From: Butyrivibrio sp. AC2005
GTDB lineage: Bacteria > Bacillota > Clostridia > Lachnospirales > Lachnospiraceae
Length of the DNA: 64,000 bases
Direction: 5' to 3'
NCBI RefSeq assembly: GCF_000424145.1
Contig: NZ_KE384138.1
Location: forward strand, 286,090-350,089
In this document: positions 1 through 8,753 of the stretch, one piece after another
Position numbering within the stretch: position 1 is the stretch's first letter
How the letters are laid out: every line of letters starts with the position of its first letter
Notes under the pieces: generated by a model
What the model saw: only the letters and a program-made list of their open reading frames with translations
Database searches by the model: none
What the model was told of the DNA's origin: nothing
Position numbers and translations under genes: made by a program

Positions 1-843
1 CGGAGTCTTAGCTGCCTCAATCTTACTTACTTCCTGCTCCAGCACTATGATATTTGTCATAGTACTCCAGTCGATTTCATCAGTTATACTCCTGACTTCC
101 TCATTGACGTCCGTATCAACCGAATTTTTAATAGTAGGTATCAGGGTGTTGGCATATATAGCCGCTGTCAGTCCAAGAGCTATTGACAGCACAAAAATAA
201 TCTGTGCCACTATCTGGCTAAGTTTACTTTTCCTGATATCCGCCATTTTTCTTGTAAGCGAATCTATATCACTTCTGTAATATACTCCGCTGAAAAACAG
301 AGCCTTAACACTGTCAGGCATTTTGGCATAAACGACGTAGATTATGACAACTGCCACAAAAGCTTCAGGCATCTCGTTTATGAAATAGAAAAAAGAGCGC
401 GTGGGCATAAACTCTTTGAACCCGCGTCCTGCAAGAATTCCCAGGCATCCGCCCCATACACTCCCATATAAAAACATGTAAAACAGCATGACCATAAGCG
501 CTGTTCTTTTCTTTTTAAAAAACTCACTCATGGTGAAGTAATGAGTAGCAGCTGCTCCTACAATATATATACCGGTAACAAATGCAAGCTCTTTGTTTAT
601 TGACGTCTTAACCGCAAAAAGAACAAAGCATGACAAAATTGAGGGAATAACTCCCTCAAAAGCAGTAAGTACAATCAGGGGTGAAAACTTGAAAAGATAA
701 ACAGATACATACTGCCATTTGGTCAGAATATCCCCATTATCTATATGCAGGTTATTTTTGATTGTGATTGTTGTAGTAAATATAAACAATGCTATCAGAA
801 CAATAATTCTGATATAAAACTGTTTATCACGCTTACGGTTCAT
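1..843 (-). CDS. Multi-pass membrane protein, N-terminal part (cut by window start)
   Basis: The frame is open from an ATG at 843 to the window edge (281 codons), so the C-terminus is missing. An AGAGG ribosome binding site precedes the ATG. The visible part has a basic N-terminus (MNRKRDKQFY), about five or six hydrophobic segments within residues 10-175, a polar loop, another membrane segment near residues 218-240, and then a start of an extracellular stretch (around TDVNEEVRSITDEID). That order, membrane bundle, one late membrane span and a presumably external sensor, fits the N-terminus of a sensor kinase, SpoIIE-type phosphatase or GGDEF protein, but no output domain is inside the window. 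It is followed 36 bp downstream in the opposite order of transcription by the EAL/GGDEF gene, so both may be signalling genes. The function is not determined. Confidence 0.7.
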   Translation of the reverse strand, partial: MNRKRDKQFYIRIIVLIALFIFTTTITIKNNLHIDNGDILTKWQYVSVYLFKFSPLIVLTAFEGVIPSILSCFVLFAVKTSINKELAFVTGIYIVGAAATHYFTMSEFFKKKRTALMVMLFYMFLYGSVWGGCLGILAGRGFKEFMPTRSFFYFINEMPEAFVAVVIIYVVYAKMPDSVKALFFSGVYYRSDIDSLTRKMADIRKSKLSQIVAQIIFVLSIALGLTAAIYANTLIPTIKNSVDTDVNEEVRSITDEIDWSTMTNIIVLEQEVSKIEAAKTP

Positions 844-879
844 GTCTTTAACCTCTTTATCACAAGAGTGTATTGCCTG

Positions 880-3249
880 TTATTGTTTATACATCATTCC
901 CATTCCTTTTCCGGCATTTTTTGCAGCACAAAGTGCGGTATCAGCTTTTCTGTACAGGTCATGGTATCCCCTGCCCTGATCAGGATGTATTACATATCCT
1001 GCTGAAACAGTAAAAGTAATCCTGTCTTTATGGAAGCCTACCTTAAAGATATTATCGCAGAGCTCGGAAATCCTGCTTTCAAGATTACTCATCTCCACAT
1101 TTTCAATAAAAATCAGGAACTCATCCTGATCGATATGGCAAACTATTCCATCTCTTCCGAAGATTTCATCAAGCTTTGCCGATATACGCCTAAGGACCTC
1201 ATCTCCCGCAAAGCTTCCGTATTTGTCATTGATTGTCCTGAAGTTATCAATATCCGCCATAATAAGCGCAGACTTACCATTCTGATGTCTGTAAAGTCTG
1301 TTTCTTATAAGCGGCACAGCTGTATGTCTGTTGTAAAGTCCTGTGAGAGAATCCCTCTCAGCCATCTGTCTCACAAGATCCTTGGATCTCTTGTACTCAT
1401 CAATATCAAAGGACAGGAAATATGCAATAATATCCCCATCTTCCTCCAAAATCTGATAGATGGTGTGAGTCCATCTCGGTGCCATTTTTATATCAACGAT
1501 CCGGTGGAATTCAAAATCATCAAAGGTTATTCCACTGTGATACGCAAGTATGAGTCTGTCTTTATTAAAAAATTCCAATGCAATGCTATGCTCGTCAGCT
1601 ATGACAGATTTTTCAACGATTTCATCTATCATGGCACTGTAGGATTCCTTTTTGTGATAGGACTTATCAAGGATCTTGCGCTTGCTGCTAAGATGTACTC
1701 TCAGAAGCTCATCCCTGGACAGGTTGGCAACTATGAAGAAGGAATGCTTCTGGAACTGAGAGTATGAGTTGTATTCAAGGAGCGATACAAAGCCTCTTGC
1801 CGCAAGGCTCAGATACACAGGAGATTCCGACATAAATATTTCATCGTCCTCTATACCTGTGCGGTCCTCTTCCTCCTCTTCCTCCTTTTCTTCCTCTTCC
1901 TTCTTAAGCTCAATTATGTTTTTCCCATAATCAAGCGCTGCATTATCCTCTGTCTCTGCCTTTTGTGCAGGAGAACCTTTTTCCTTGTCCTCATCAAGAT
2001 AGTCGAGGCACTCTTCCTTGGTCATTGGTCTTCCAAAGAAGTATCCCTGAGCCTTCTCACAGCCCACGCGCTTAAGGAAATCCCAGGCTTCAAGCGTCTC
2101 AACACCTTCTGCCAGTGTCTGTATTCCAATCTCCTCAGCCATGTTTATAACGTTCTCCCAAATGGCTGTCTCTCTGGGATTAGAACCGAAATTCTGCAAA
2201 AACTTCATGTCGAATTTAAGTACGTCAAATTCATAATCCTTCAACAGATTAAGAGATGAATATCCTGCTCCGAAATCATCCATCCAAACCTGATATCCGC
2301 CACGTCTGAATTTATCGATAGTCCCCCTGAGGACATCCTGATTGTCGTCCATGGCACTCTCAGTAACCTCAATGTGAATGAGGCTTTTAGGAATGTTGGA
2401 TATTTTAACCGCATCATTAACCACGCGGTACATGTCTCTCTGATGAAAATCTGTACGTGATAAATTTATTGAAACAGGGTGTGGCTTTAATCCCTGATCC
2501 ATAAATTCCCTGATATCCTCGCACACCTGTCTGACCACAAAGGCATCAAGCTTGTAAATAAGATGTGCATCCTCTAAGATAGGTATGAAAACTCCGGGCA
2601 TAAGAAATCCGTGAATAGGATCAACCCAACGCGCAAGCGCCTCGAATCCGCAGACTCTTCCTGTAATTACTCTTACAACAGGCTGATAATAAACCTGTAT
2701 GTATCCTTTGAGAACTGCTTCGCTTATGTTATGAATAATGTAATGAGCAAGGTCAAGCTGATTTCCCAGTTCCTGGTCATAATATCTGAAATTATAGTCG
2801 TAGTTTTTCTTAATACTGTTGCAGGCAATCCTTGCCTTGTCACAGGCTATACTTATATCCGTGTCGTCGGGCTCAAGCTCATATATTCCGGCTCTCAGTT
2901 CTATACCCGCATCCGGATTATAGCTGTGTACACGTCTCTCCAGATCATCAATTCTGGCTTCTATGCTGTTAAAGGATGACAGCGCAACGAAATGGTCATC
3001 GGAAAATCTGGCAACAATAAGCTCCGGGAATATCTTCTGAATATGTTTAGCCATATTCTGCAGAAACCTATCCCCAGCCTCAAATCCATATCTGGAATTG
3101 TAGTTTTTGAAATTCTGCACATCAAAATAGATGATGGCGAATTCTCTTTCACTCTTTTTCCTCTCATCCATCAACTTCTGTGCATCTTTTCTGAAAGAAT
3201 ACAGATTTGGCAAACCTGTCAGCTGGTCAATCTCTTCATTTCTTAGCAT
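880..3249 (-). CDS. GGDEF-EAL-sensor-GGDEF protein, probable c-di-GMP phosphodiesterase
   Basis: This 789-aa cytoplasmic signalling protein has an unusual order. A GGDEF-like domain (about 1-165, opening with QLTGLPN) is followed by an EAL domain (about 180-430), an extremely acidic linker (about 450-490), a PAS-like region (about 500-640) and a second GGDEF-like domain (SLTGLYNRH onwards). The EAL domain keeps the residues expected for c-di-GMP hydrolysis: FEALARW, SINLSR, IEVTES, MDDFGAGYSSL, LKFD, AEGVET and AQGYF. Both GGDEF signatures are degenerate (RFSDDHF and HIDQDEF), so neither domain should make c-di-GMP. They may bind GTP or act as dimerisation or allosteric units. No membrane segment is visible. 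A GAGG site lies 6 bp before the ATG. Phosphodiesterase activity is inferred from motifs only. Confidence 0.88.
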   Translation of the reverse strand: MLRNEEIDQLTGLPNLYSFRKDAQKLMDERKKSEREFAIIYFDVQNFKNYNSRYGFEAGDRFLQNMAKHIQKIFPELIVARFSDDHFVALSSFNSIEARIDDLERRVHSYNPDAGIELRAGIYELEPDDTDISIACDKARIACNSIKKNYDYNFRYYDQELGNQLDLAHYIIHNISEAVLKGYIQVYYQPVVRVITGRVCGFEALARWVDPIHGFLMPGVFIPILEDAHLIYKLDAFVVRQVCEDIREFMDQGLKPHPVSINLSRTDFHQRDMYRVVNDAVKISNIPKSLIHIEVTESAMDDNQDVLRGTIDKFRRGGYQVWMDDFGAGYSSLNLLKDYEFDVLKFDMKFLQNFGSNPRETAIWENVINMAEEIGIQTLAEGVETLEAWDFLKRVGCEKAQGYFFGRPMTKEECLDYLDEDKEKGSPAQKAETEDNAALDYGKNIIELKKEEEEKEEEEEEDRTGIEDDEIFMSESPVYLSLAARGFVSLLEYNSYSQFQKHSFFIVANLSRDELLRVHLSSKRKILDKSYHKKESYSAMIDEIVEKSVIADEHSIALEFFNKDRLILAYHSGITFDDFEFHRIVDIKMAPRWTHTIYQILEEDGDIIAYFLSFDIDEYKRSKDLVRQMAERDSLTGLYNRHTAVPLIRNRLYRHQNGKSALIMADIDNFRTINDKYGSFAGDEVLRRISAKLDEIFGRDGIVCHIDQDEFLIFIENVEMSNLESRISELCDNIFKVGFHKDRITFTVSAGYVIHPDQGRGYHDLYRKADTALCAAKNAGKGMGMMYKQ

Positions 3250-3280
3250 AATTTCCTCACAAGAAACTATATCGTTCCTA

Positions 3281-3478
3281 TTAATTCACAGTTCTTACAG
3301 CAAAGTACTGATTATTCTTGTTTATGATCACAGGTGCTGTACTGAATACTTCATCACCTATATAGCATCTGTCCTTCTGTTCATCACATTCAAAGGTTCT
3401 TCCGTCAGGGTCATTTTTTATGACCTCCTCAAGAGCCTGACTTAAGGTCTCATCAGGCTGGCACAAATACATTTTCAT
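3281..3478 (-). CDS. Small conserved-looking hypothetical protein, 65 aa
   Basis: This short gene starts at an ATG with a perfect AGGAGG site 5 bp upstream and lies 31 bp upstream of the EAL/GGDEF gene on the same strand, so the two are probably co-transcribed. The product is acidic and soluble, contains two Cys (CDEQKDRCY) and has no membrane segment or recognisable motif. I do not recognise the family. The strong ribosome binding site and operon position are the main reasons to believe it is real. Confidence 0.6.
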   Translation of the reverse strand: MKMYLCQPDETLSQALEEVIKNDPDGRTFECDEQKDRCYIGDEVFSTAPVIINKNNQYFAVRTVN

Positions 3479-3589
3479 TTACTCCTCCTGCTATTATTGG
3501 CAATTATAATCTAATGCTATTCTACAACGAAATATCCCCTAAAAAAGGTTTTTTATTGTTTTTTAAGGAACTGTTCAGAAATCAGTCTT

Positions 3590-3626
3590 AAAACTAAAAA
3601 GCTCCCGCAGAAAATAACTGCGGGAG
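3590..3626 (-). terminator. Intrinsic terminator after the YitT-like gene
   Basis: A 9-bp perfect stem (CTCCCGCAG with CTGCGGGAG, 3602-3626, 7-nt loop) is followed on the minus strand by CTTTTTAG. It sits 20 bp after the stop codon of the membrane protein gene at 3646 and separates it from the signalling genes further downstream. Confidence 0.85.
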
Positions 3627-3645
3627 TGTAAAACAAAACAATAAT

Positions 3646-4305
3646 TTATGCAAATTTGAATACCTTCTTTTTAAGGAACATGCCTACAGCAGTAATTGTA
3701 GGGCCAAGAAGAAATACCATAAGGATTGTACAGATCTCAAGTCGTCCGCCAAAAAGGAGACCGATCAAAACCACTGTTCCGTCAAAGGCAATGCGCACAA
3801 ACTTAAACGGTACTTTCTTAAATACCAGATTGCTGAGTATATTTGGAATCGCATCGTAAGGGGCAACTCCCATATCTGCATTCATATAAAATGATGCTGC
3901 TACAACAAAGCAAAGAAGCGCAACTATAAACACAGCTGCTCTGTAGGGCCACTGTTCAAAAACAAACCTTGGAATGGTCTTACTCCAAACCCATCTGCAG
4001 AAATCAGAAATGTATCCGATAAATACCATATTGGCAATTGTTCCGGGTCCTATCTGATGGCGATCAAATAATACGACAAATACAAAAAGTACCAGGTTCA
4101 GTAACACCTGCCAGGTTCCGAAAAGAATGCCGAGACGCCCTGAAATTGTAAGATTCATAAATGTGCAGGGATCAGTCCCAAGACTTACCTCGATAAGAAA
4201 TGAAAGGAAGAATCCCATAAGAGCTACACCCAGAGCCATTATGATGAATTTCTTTTTAAAGCCTTCCTGATGAAAATATTTGTCAATCTTTTTCCCGATA
4301 TTCAT
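3646..4305 (-). CDS. YitT/YczE-family integral membrane protein
   Basis: The 219-aa product has about five hydrophobic segments and the conserved pattern of the YczE/YyaS/YitT group, including LGTDPCTFMN in the first half and a second, repeated-looking ADMGVAPYDAIPN in the other half. These two similar GxxPY/F-type elements indicate an internal duplication typical of this family. The biochemical role of the family is not established; transport is the usual guess. I chose the ATG at 4305, which has GGGAGG 11 bp upstream, over a TTG 45 bp earlier that has no binding site. It is monocistronic, with a terminator right after the stop. Confidence 0.82.
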   Translation of the reverse strand: MNIGKKIDKYFHQEGFKKKFIIMALGVALMGFFLSFLIEVSLGTDPCTFMNLTISGRLGILFGTWQVLLNLVLFVFVVLFDRHQIGPGTIANMVFIGYISDFCRWVWSKTIPRFVFEQWPYRAAVFIVALLCFVVAASFYMNADMGVAPYDAIPNILSNLVFKKVPFKFVRIAFDGTVVLIGLLFGGRLEICTILMVFLLGPTITAVGMFLKKKVFKFA

Positions 4306-4404
4306 ATATATATAAACCTCCCGGAATAAATCATTCTTAGATTTGTTCAAAAACGCAACACACCTATTTTGATTTATTTCGAGAGGTTTGTAAAGACAAT
4401 TTAT

Positions 4405-5613
4405 TTAATTCTCTTCTTCAGTTTTTGTATCTGTATCAGCCTTATTCTCTTCTTCACTCTTCTCGAGCGTCTTATCTATCAGGTCCTCACAGGTTATGAG
4501 TCTGATATCATCAGCGGTAGGCTTCTCCATTCCTGCAATTCTTCTTGCCTGATTGGTTACGATTTCCTCGAAGAGGTTACGTATTTCACGGGCGTTGGCA
4601 AAGTTCTCAAGGCGGGTGAGTTTTCGCTGGTTTATCATCTCACGAATATGCTTCTTGGCATCCTCTTCAAGCTCATACTCGTATTTGTTCAGGTTCATGT
4701 TGAAGATTTCCTCAAGCTCATCCACGGAATAATCCGGGAATTCAATGTACTTGTTGAAACGGGACTTAAGTCCGGGATTGGAGTTTATGAACTTCTCCAT
4801 AGGCTCTGTGTAGCCTGCAACAATGACAACCAGGTCGTCTCTGTGATCCTCCATCGCCTTAAGGATTGTGTCTATTGCTTCCTGACCGAAGGCATCATTT
4901 TCCTGAGAGAGCGCATATGCCTCATCTATGAAAAGTACACCGCCAAGTGCCTGATTTATCTTTTCCTGGGTCTTAAGAGCTGTCTGACCAACATAACCTG
5001 CCACAAGTCCCGAGCGGTCTACCTCAATAAGCTGTCCCTTTGAAAGGACACCAATCTGTTTGTAGATTCTTGAAATGATACGGGCAACGGTTGTCTTACC
5101 TGTTCCGGGATTACCTGTAAATACGAGATGAAGTGAAACCGGAACGGACTTCATTCCCTCGTCTTTTCTAAGCTTCTGAACCTTGGCAAAATCCGTAAGT
5201 TCCCTGACATCGTGCTTAATTGATGTAAGTCCGATAAGTGCGTTTAAATCATCCATGGGATCTGTCTCAGGTTCCTTTGGCTTTTCCTCCTGCTCAGGTA
5301 CCTTCTCCCCGGTTGCTGTCTGAGTCGGCAGCGGAGCCTTAGGCTTATTGGCATTTTCGAAAAGAGCGCGGGCTTCATTTAAGGCTTCATCTGCACTTAC
5401 ACGACTCTGTTCATCATTTGAAAGCTGCTCTATTTTGTCAGGAACAGGTCCTGTTATATCCTTGCCTTCTTTTATTTTTTTGAAATCCTCGCTAACCTTT
5501 TTCTCTATTTCTTTTCCCTTGTCAGGATCATCAAAGACCGGAGGTTTACCATCTCCGCCTGATCCGGGGCCAAAAAAATCATTGTACATGTTACCTAAAT
5601 AGTTGTCCGACAT
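4405..5613 (-). CDS. CbbX/SpoVK-type AAA+ ATPase
   Basis: The 402-aa soluble protein has three parts: a Gly/Pro/charged low-complexity N-terminus (about 1-120), one AAA+ ATPase domain (about 125-375) and an acidic tail rich in Glu. Visible ATPase motifs are Walker A GNPGTGKTT, Walker B VLFIDEAY and the sensor-like NPGLKSRF. The closest families known to me are SpoVK/CbbX and the C-terminal ATPase of EccA, which are single-ring remodelling ATPases; the substrate here is unknown. No type VII secretion genes or rubisco genes are nearby, so neither specialised role is supported by context. An AAGGAGC site 7 bp before the ATG fixes the start. Confidence 0.88.
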   Translation of the reverse strand: MSDNYLGNMYNDFFGPGSGGDGKPPVFDDPDKGKEIEKKVSEDFKKIKEGKDITGPVPDKIEQLSNDEQSRVSADEALNEARALFENANKPKAPLPTQTATGEKVPEQEEKPKEPETDPMDDLNALIGLTSIKHDVRELTDFAKVQKLRKDEGMKSVPVSLHLVFTGNPGTGKTTVARIISRIYKQIGVLSKGQLIEVDRSGLVAGYVGQTALKTQEKINQALGGVLFIDEAYALSQENDAFGQEAIDTILKAMEDHRDDLVVIVAGYTEPMEKFINSNPGLKSRFNKYIEFPDYSVDELEEIFNMNLNKYEYELEEDAKKHIREMINQRKLTRLENFANAREIRNLFEEIVTNQARRIAGMEKPTADDIRLITCEDLIDKTLEKSEEENKADTDTKTEEEN

Positions 5614-5648
5614 TATTAATGCTCCTTGATTTAGTCTTAATTATATAG

Positions 5649-5678
5649 ATGCCTCAAGCAGTCTCCTGCCTGAGGCAT
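5649..5678 (-). terminator. Hairpin between lysozyme and AAA+ genes, possible terminator
   Basis: An 8-bp stem (ATGCCTCA with TGAGGCAT) is continued by an inner GCAG/CTGC pair. The downstream minus-strand sequence is only weakly U-rich (CTATATAATTAAG), so it may be a weak terminator or a leader hairpin for the AAA+ gene rather than a full stop. Confidence 0.4.
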
Positions 5679-5692
5679 TTAGGAAATTCATA

Positions 5693-7057
5693 TTACTTGT
5701 ACCAGTTTGATACATCACAACGGTTTGCTACACCATATCCTGTTGCATTTGAAGTATACTGCCATGCGAACTTACTTCCGCCATATCCGCAATATCCACG
5801 GTAATCAGCAACCCATACGGAGAAAGGAAGCTGAGACATATCAACTCTGTTATACAGCCAGCTTGTAGAACCGTAAACACCTGCGGGAACTCCACGAGCC
5901 TGAAGCTGTGCACAGGCAGCTCTTACAGCTGTTGTTCTGTCTCCCTTGCTTAAGTTGTCTGATCTTCCGTTACCGGTTCCACTGCTCTCAGTATCGATAA
6001 ATACAGGCATTGCAATGTTCATTCCCGCAAGCTCATTAGCGATCCAGTTACCCTCTTCAGCACCCTCAGCTGCATTTACAGCTGTTGTAAAGAAGTATAC
6101 TGAGAAAGGAATTCCATGCTGCTGACAGTTATATACATTACTTCTGAACTTGATGTCCTCCTGAAGTGTTCCATTAGTATATCCTCTGTAGCCCACTCGG
6201 ATAATTACGCCATCGCAGCTATTCTTAAGCTGTTGCCAGTTGTTTACAGTATTATGGCTTGAAATATCCACCAGCTTACCCGTGTTATATGTAAGGGAAG
6301 AGATTCCGGATGAGCCGTTATTCTCTGAATCGTCAGGATTCTTGACCTTCATGGTACATTTTGCAGTAATGCCGTTTGAACCTCCCTTACAGTATATCTG
6401 GCAGGTTCCGTAACCCGTAATCGTTACCAGTCCTCTGTTATTTACTTCTGCAACACTATCATCAGTTGTGCCCCAAAGAAGCGGAATATCTGTATGTTTC
6501 TTAGGCTTTACTTTTGCTTCCAGCTGGAACGTCTTTCCAATCTTCTTAAAGTTCTTGCTTGTCTCATTAAGCTTAATGCTTTTTACCTTGACCGTTTTAC
6601 CGACTGTCATGTGGATAACGTAAGGAACGCCATCCTTTTTATTGGTTACAGTGATATCACACTTGCCTGCTTTTAATGTGGTAACAAGTCCCTTCGCAGA
6701 AACCTTCGCTACTTTTTTATTGGATGATCTGAATTTGAAATTCGACTTGTTCTTGTTTGTGTTGACTTCATCACCGTATCTCGTCACACCGATAACAAAT
6801 TTCATGCCTGTCATTACACGTACGCTTTCGGACTGTACATCCTCAGGATTAGCCACTGTAGCACCTGTAGTGGCAGCTGCAGATGACGCTGTAGCTGATG
6901 CCGATGATGCACTATTATCGACTTCATCGATTGAAATCTCTTTGGTGTAAACACCTGAATATTTCAGTGCAGCCGCATTTGCATGAAATGCAGGCATAGC
7001 CATAGCTATAACAGCAGCGGAAAAAAGACCCGCGATTATACTTTTTTTGATTTTCAT
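5693..7057 (-). CDS. Secreted GH25 lysozyme (muramidase) with Ig-like domains
   Basis: The 454-aa precursor begins with a classic Sec signal peptide (MKIKKSIIAGLFSAAVIAMA, probable cleavage after HANA). A Ser/Ala-rich linker and two bacterial Ig-like (Big_2) domains follow (about 80-240, with KVSAKGLVTTLKAGKCDITV and AEVNNRGLVTITGYGTCQIY). The C-terminal GH25 catalytic domain spans about 260-454. It shows LVDISSH at the start of the barrel and the acidic pair in FIDTES, which in this family cleaves the N-acetylmuramic acid-N-acetylglucosamine bond in peptidoglycan. No LPXTG anchor or membrane tail is present, so it should be released or held by its Ig-like domains. Housekeeping wall turnover or competition are both possible. 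The start has GGGGG 7 bp upstream. Confidence 0.9.
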   Translation of the reverse strand: MKIKKSIIAGLFSAAVIAMAMPAFHANAAALKYSGVYTKEISIDEVDNSASSASATASSAAATTGATVANPEDVQSESVRVMTGMKFVIGVTRYGDEVNTNKNKSNFKFRSSNKKVAKVSAKGLVTTLKAGKCDITVTNKKDGVPYVIHMTVGKTVKVKSIKLNETSKNFKKIGKTFQLEAKVKPKKHTDIPLLWGTTDDSVAEVNNRGLVTITGYGTCQIYCKGGSNGITAKCTMKVKNPDDSENNGSSGISSLTYNTGKLVDISSHNTVNNWQQLKNSCDGVIIRVGYRGYTNGTLQEDIKFRSNVYNCQQHGIPFSVYFFTTAVNAAEGAEEGNWIANELAGMNIAMPVFIDTESSGTGNGRSDNLSKGDRTTAVRAACAQLQARGVPAGVYGSTSWLYNRVDMSQLPFSVWVADYRGYCGYGGSKFAWQYTSNATGYGVANRCDVSNWYK

Positions 7058-7141
7058 GGAAAATACCCCCGAACTAACAAAACTTCTACATCAAATTAAG
7101 TATAACATATGAGGTTTTGCTATGCCATATAATCAGGGTGA

Positions 7142-7196
7142 AAAAAAATCGCGCAAGAATTCTGAGTTTCTTTTAAAGAACACAGAATTCTTGCGC
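7142..7196 (-). terminator. Strong intrinsic terminator after the GGDEF gene
   Basis: Arms of 14 bp, GCGCAAGAATTCTG (7151-7164) and its exact complement (7183-7196), are followed on the minus strand by GATTTTTTTT. It ends transcription of the diguanylate cyclase gene. Confidence 0.9.
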
Positions 7197-7213
7197 AGTT
7201 TTAAAACACGTAG

Positions 7214-8596
7214 TCAAATCTTTCTTGCCTTAAGTTCAGGATGCTCAGCATAGAAAGCTTCCTTATCCCTATACATTTCAAGATCAGCATTTCTCATGGC
7301 TATACGTATATCATCGCCATTCCCCGAGTAATGTGAACCGATGGACATGGTAATTTCTGCGGGATATGAAGTCTTTTTTCGTAAGTGTTCTATTTTTTCA
7401 TAGAAACTATCCTCTGAATCCTTCGTACAGAAAACTGTAAACTCATCTCCACCTGCTCTGTAAATCTCATCTGCACCGAATACCGAAGAGATGATTGACG
7501 CTGCAGTCCAAAGCATCTGGTCTCCGGCCTCGTGACCGTGTTTGTCATTAACATATTTTAATCCGTTCAGATCTATGAAAACCACGCCATAGGGTCTGTT
7601 TCGCAGCTCAGCATCCGAAACATAATTATCCACGCGAAGGTTCATCGCATTGCGGTTCATGACCCCGGTGAGCATATCGCGATTGCTAAGCTCCTTCATC
7701 TGCTCCATAAGCGTGTTGTTTGCAAGCTCTGCAGCCAGGAAGAATGAAGTATGTTCCAGAAGCTCTTTTATTTCAATCGTTCTGCTTGTGTCAAAATTGA
7801 TAACATAAAGATATCCGATAGTTATCTTGTTTTGCATAAGTGGTACAAAGCATATGCTTTTAATACCATTTTCCATAAGTGAATCAGCCCATCCGGGATT
7901 TCTCCCTGCAAGGCTCTTCATGTCGGATTCATCAGTTATAATAAGGCAGTTGCTCTGCTCAATAGTTTTTGCCCAGGTTTTGACAACATCAGGTGGAATA
8001 TTTTCTACTTCCTGCTCGCGTTCGGTCTCATCATCATATCTTGAAGTTCCGCCAATATATCTGAGTCCCTGTGTCAATTCATCGACACTTACAACGAATA
8101 CGCGTTCTGCATCGCATTTTCCCAAAAGCTCATTGACCACCTCGCTCACAGCACTTTTAAAGTTGTCTGCGGTACGAAATACAGCGCAGCTCTTTATAAC
8201 GGAAGTTGCTGTATTCATGGTAACATTGCCTAATCTGTCCGGATCCATTGAATCTGTAAGCTCATATAAAAAAATACAATAGCCTATATCTTCTCTGTCT
8301 GAAGTCAGTGGAATATATAGCTGATCCATCCATTTATTTATTACTTTGGCTTCAATATATGTATGAATCTGCTTATGCTTTAGTGCAGCGGTTGCGACGA
8401 AATGCTCAAATTTCCTATCCATCGGAAACAGCTCAGTATAAAGCATTCCATCATAATATATGGGAGGCAGGGAATTCCTGTAATTATCGTTAGCTGCAAC
8501 AATACGCAGTTCCCCTATATCTCCATTTGGAAGCTTCTCCACCGACAATATACACGCTATTGAGTTAATCGAATTTACTACAGCTGAAAAGTCCAT
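7214..8596 (-). CDS. PAS/GAF-GGDEF diguanylate cyclase
   Basis: The 460-aa soluble protein has a PAS-like N-terminal region (about 1-115), a GAF-like sensor (about 130-290) and a C-terminal GGDEF domain (about 300-455). The GGDEF domain is intact: DMLTGVMNRNA, FIDLNGLKYVNDKHGHEAGD and the active-site RAGGDEF. It should convert two GTP to c-di-GMP. The inhibitory RxxD site is absent; the aligned residues read FGAD, so product inhibition through that site is unlikely. The longer GTG start 12 bp upstream is possible, but the ATG at 8596 is better placed behind GGTGAAG. This is the only protein in the window with an intact GGDEF motif. Confidence 0.87.
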   Translation of the reverse strand: MDFSAVVNSINSIACILSVEKLPNGDIGELRIVAANDNYRNSLPPIYYDGMLYTELFPMDRKFEHFVATAALKHKQIHTYIEAKVINKWMDQLYIPLTSDREDIGYCIFLYELTDSMDPDRLGNVTMNTATSVIKSCAVFRTADNFKSAVSEVVNELLGKCDAERVFVVSVDELTQGLRYIGGTSRYDDETEREQEVENIPPDVVKTWAKTIEQSNCLIITDESDMKSLAGRNPGWADSLMENGIKSICFVPLMQNKITIGYLYVINFDTSRTIEIKELLEHTSFFLAAELANNTLMEQMKELSNRDMLTGVMNRNAMNLRVDNYVSDAELRNRPYGVVFIDLNGLKYVNDKHGHEAGDQMLWTAASIISSVFGADEIYRAGGDEFTVFCTKDSEDSFYEKIEHLRKKTSYPAEITMSIGSHYSGNGDDIRIAMRNADLEMYRDKEAFYAEHPELKARKI

Positions 8597-8621
8597 ACAC
8601 TTCACCACATAAAAAGAAATC

Positions 8622-8698
8622 TAAAAAAGCATTCTTTCACAAATATCATAGTTATAGCTTTACTACTATTGTATATGATATATCGTGAAAAAATGCTT
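8622..8698 (-). terminator. Long terminator hairpin after the TSUP exporter
   Basis: AAGCATTCTTTCAC (8627-8640) pairs with GTGAAAAAATGCTT (8685-8698), with further pairing of ATATCATA and TATGATAT inside. The minus strand then runs into TTTTTTAG. The hairpin is about 72 nt, long for a terminator, and lies 55 bp after the stop codon at 8754. Confidence 0.7.
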
Positions 8699-8753
8699 AA
8701 AAGAATATAAACTTTTTCTTGATAGATTTTGCTTATTATATTTGAGTTTACAC

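Noticed and set aside
4405..5613. EccA of a type VII secretion system
   Set aside because: The ATPase domain is similar, but no EssC, WXG100 or membrane components are nearby.
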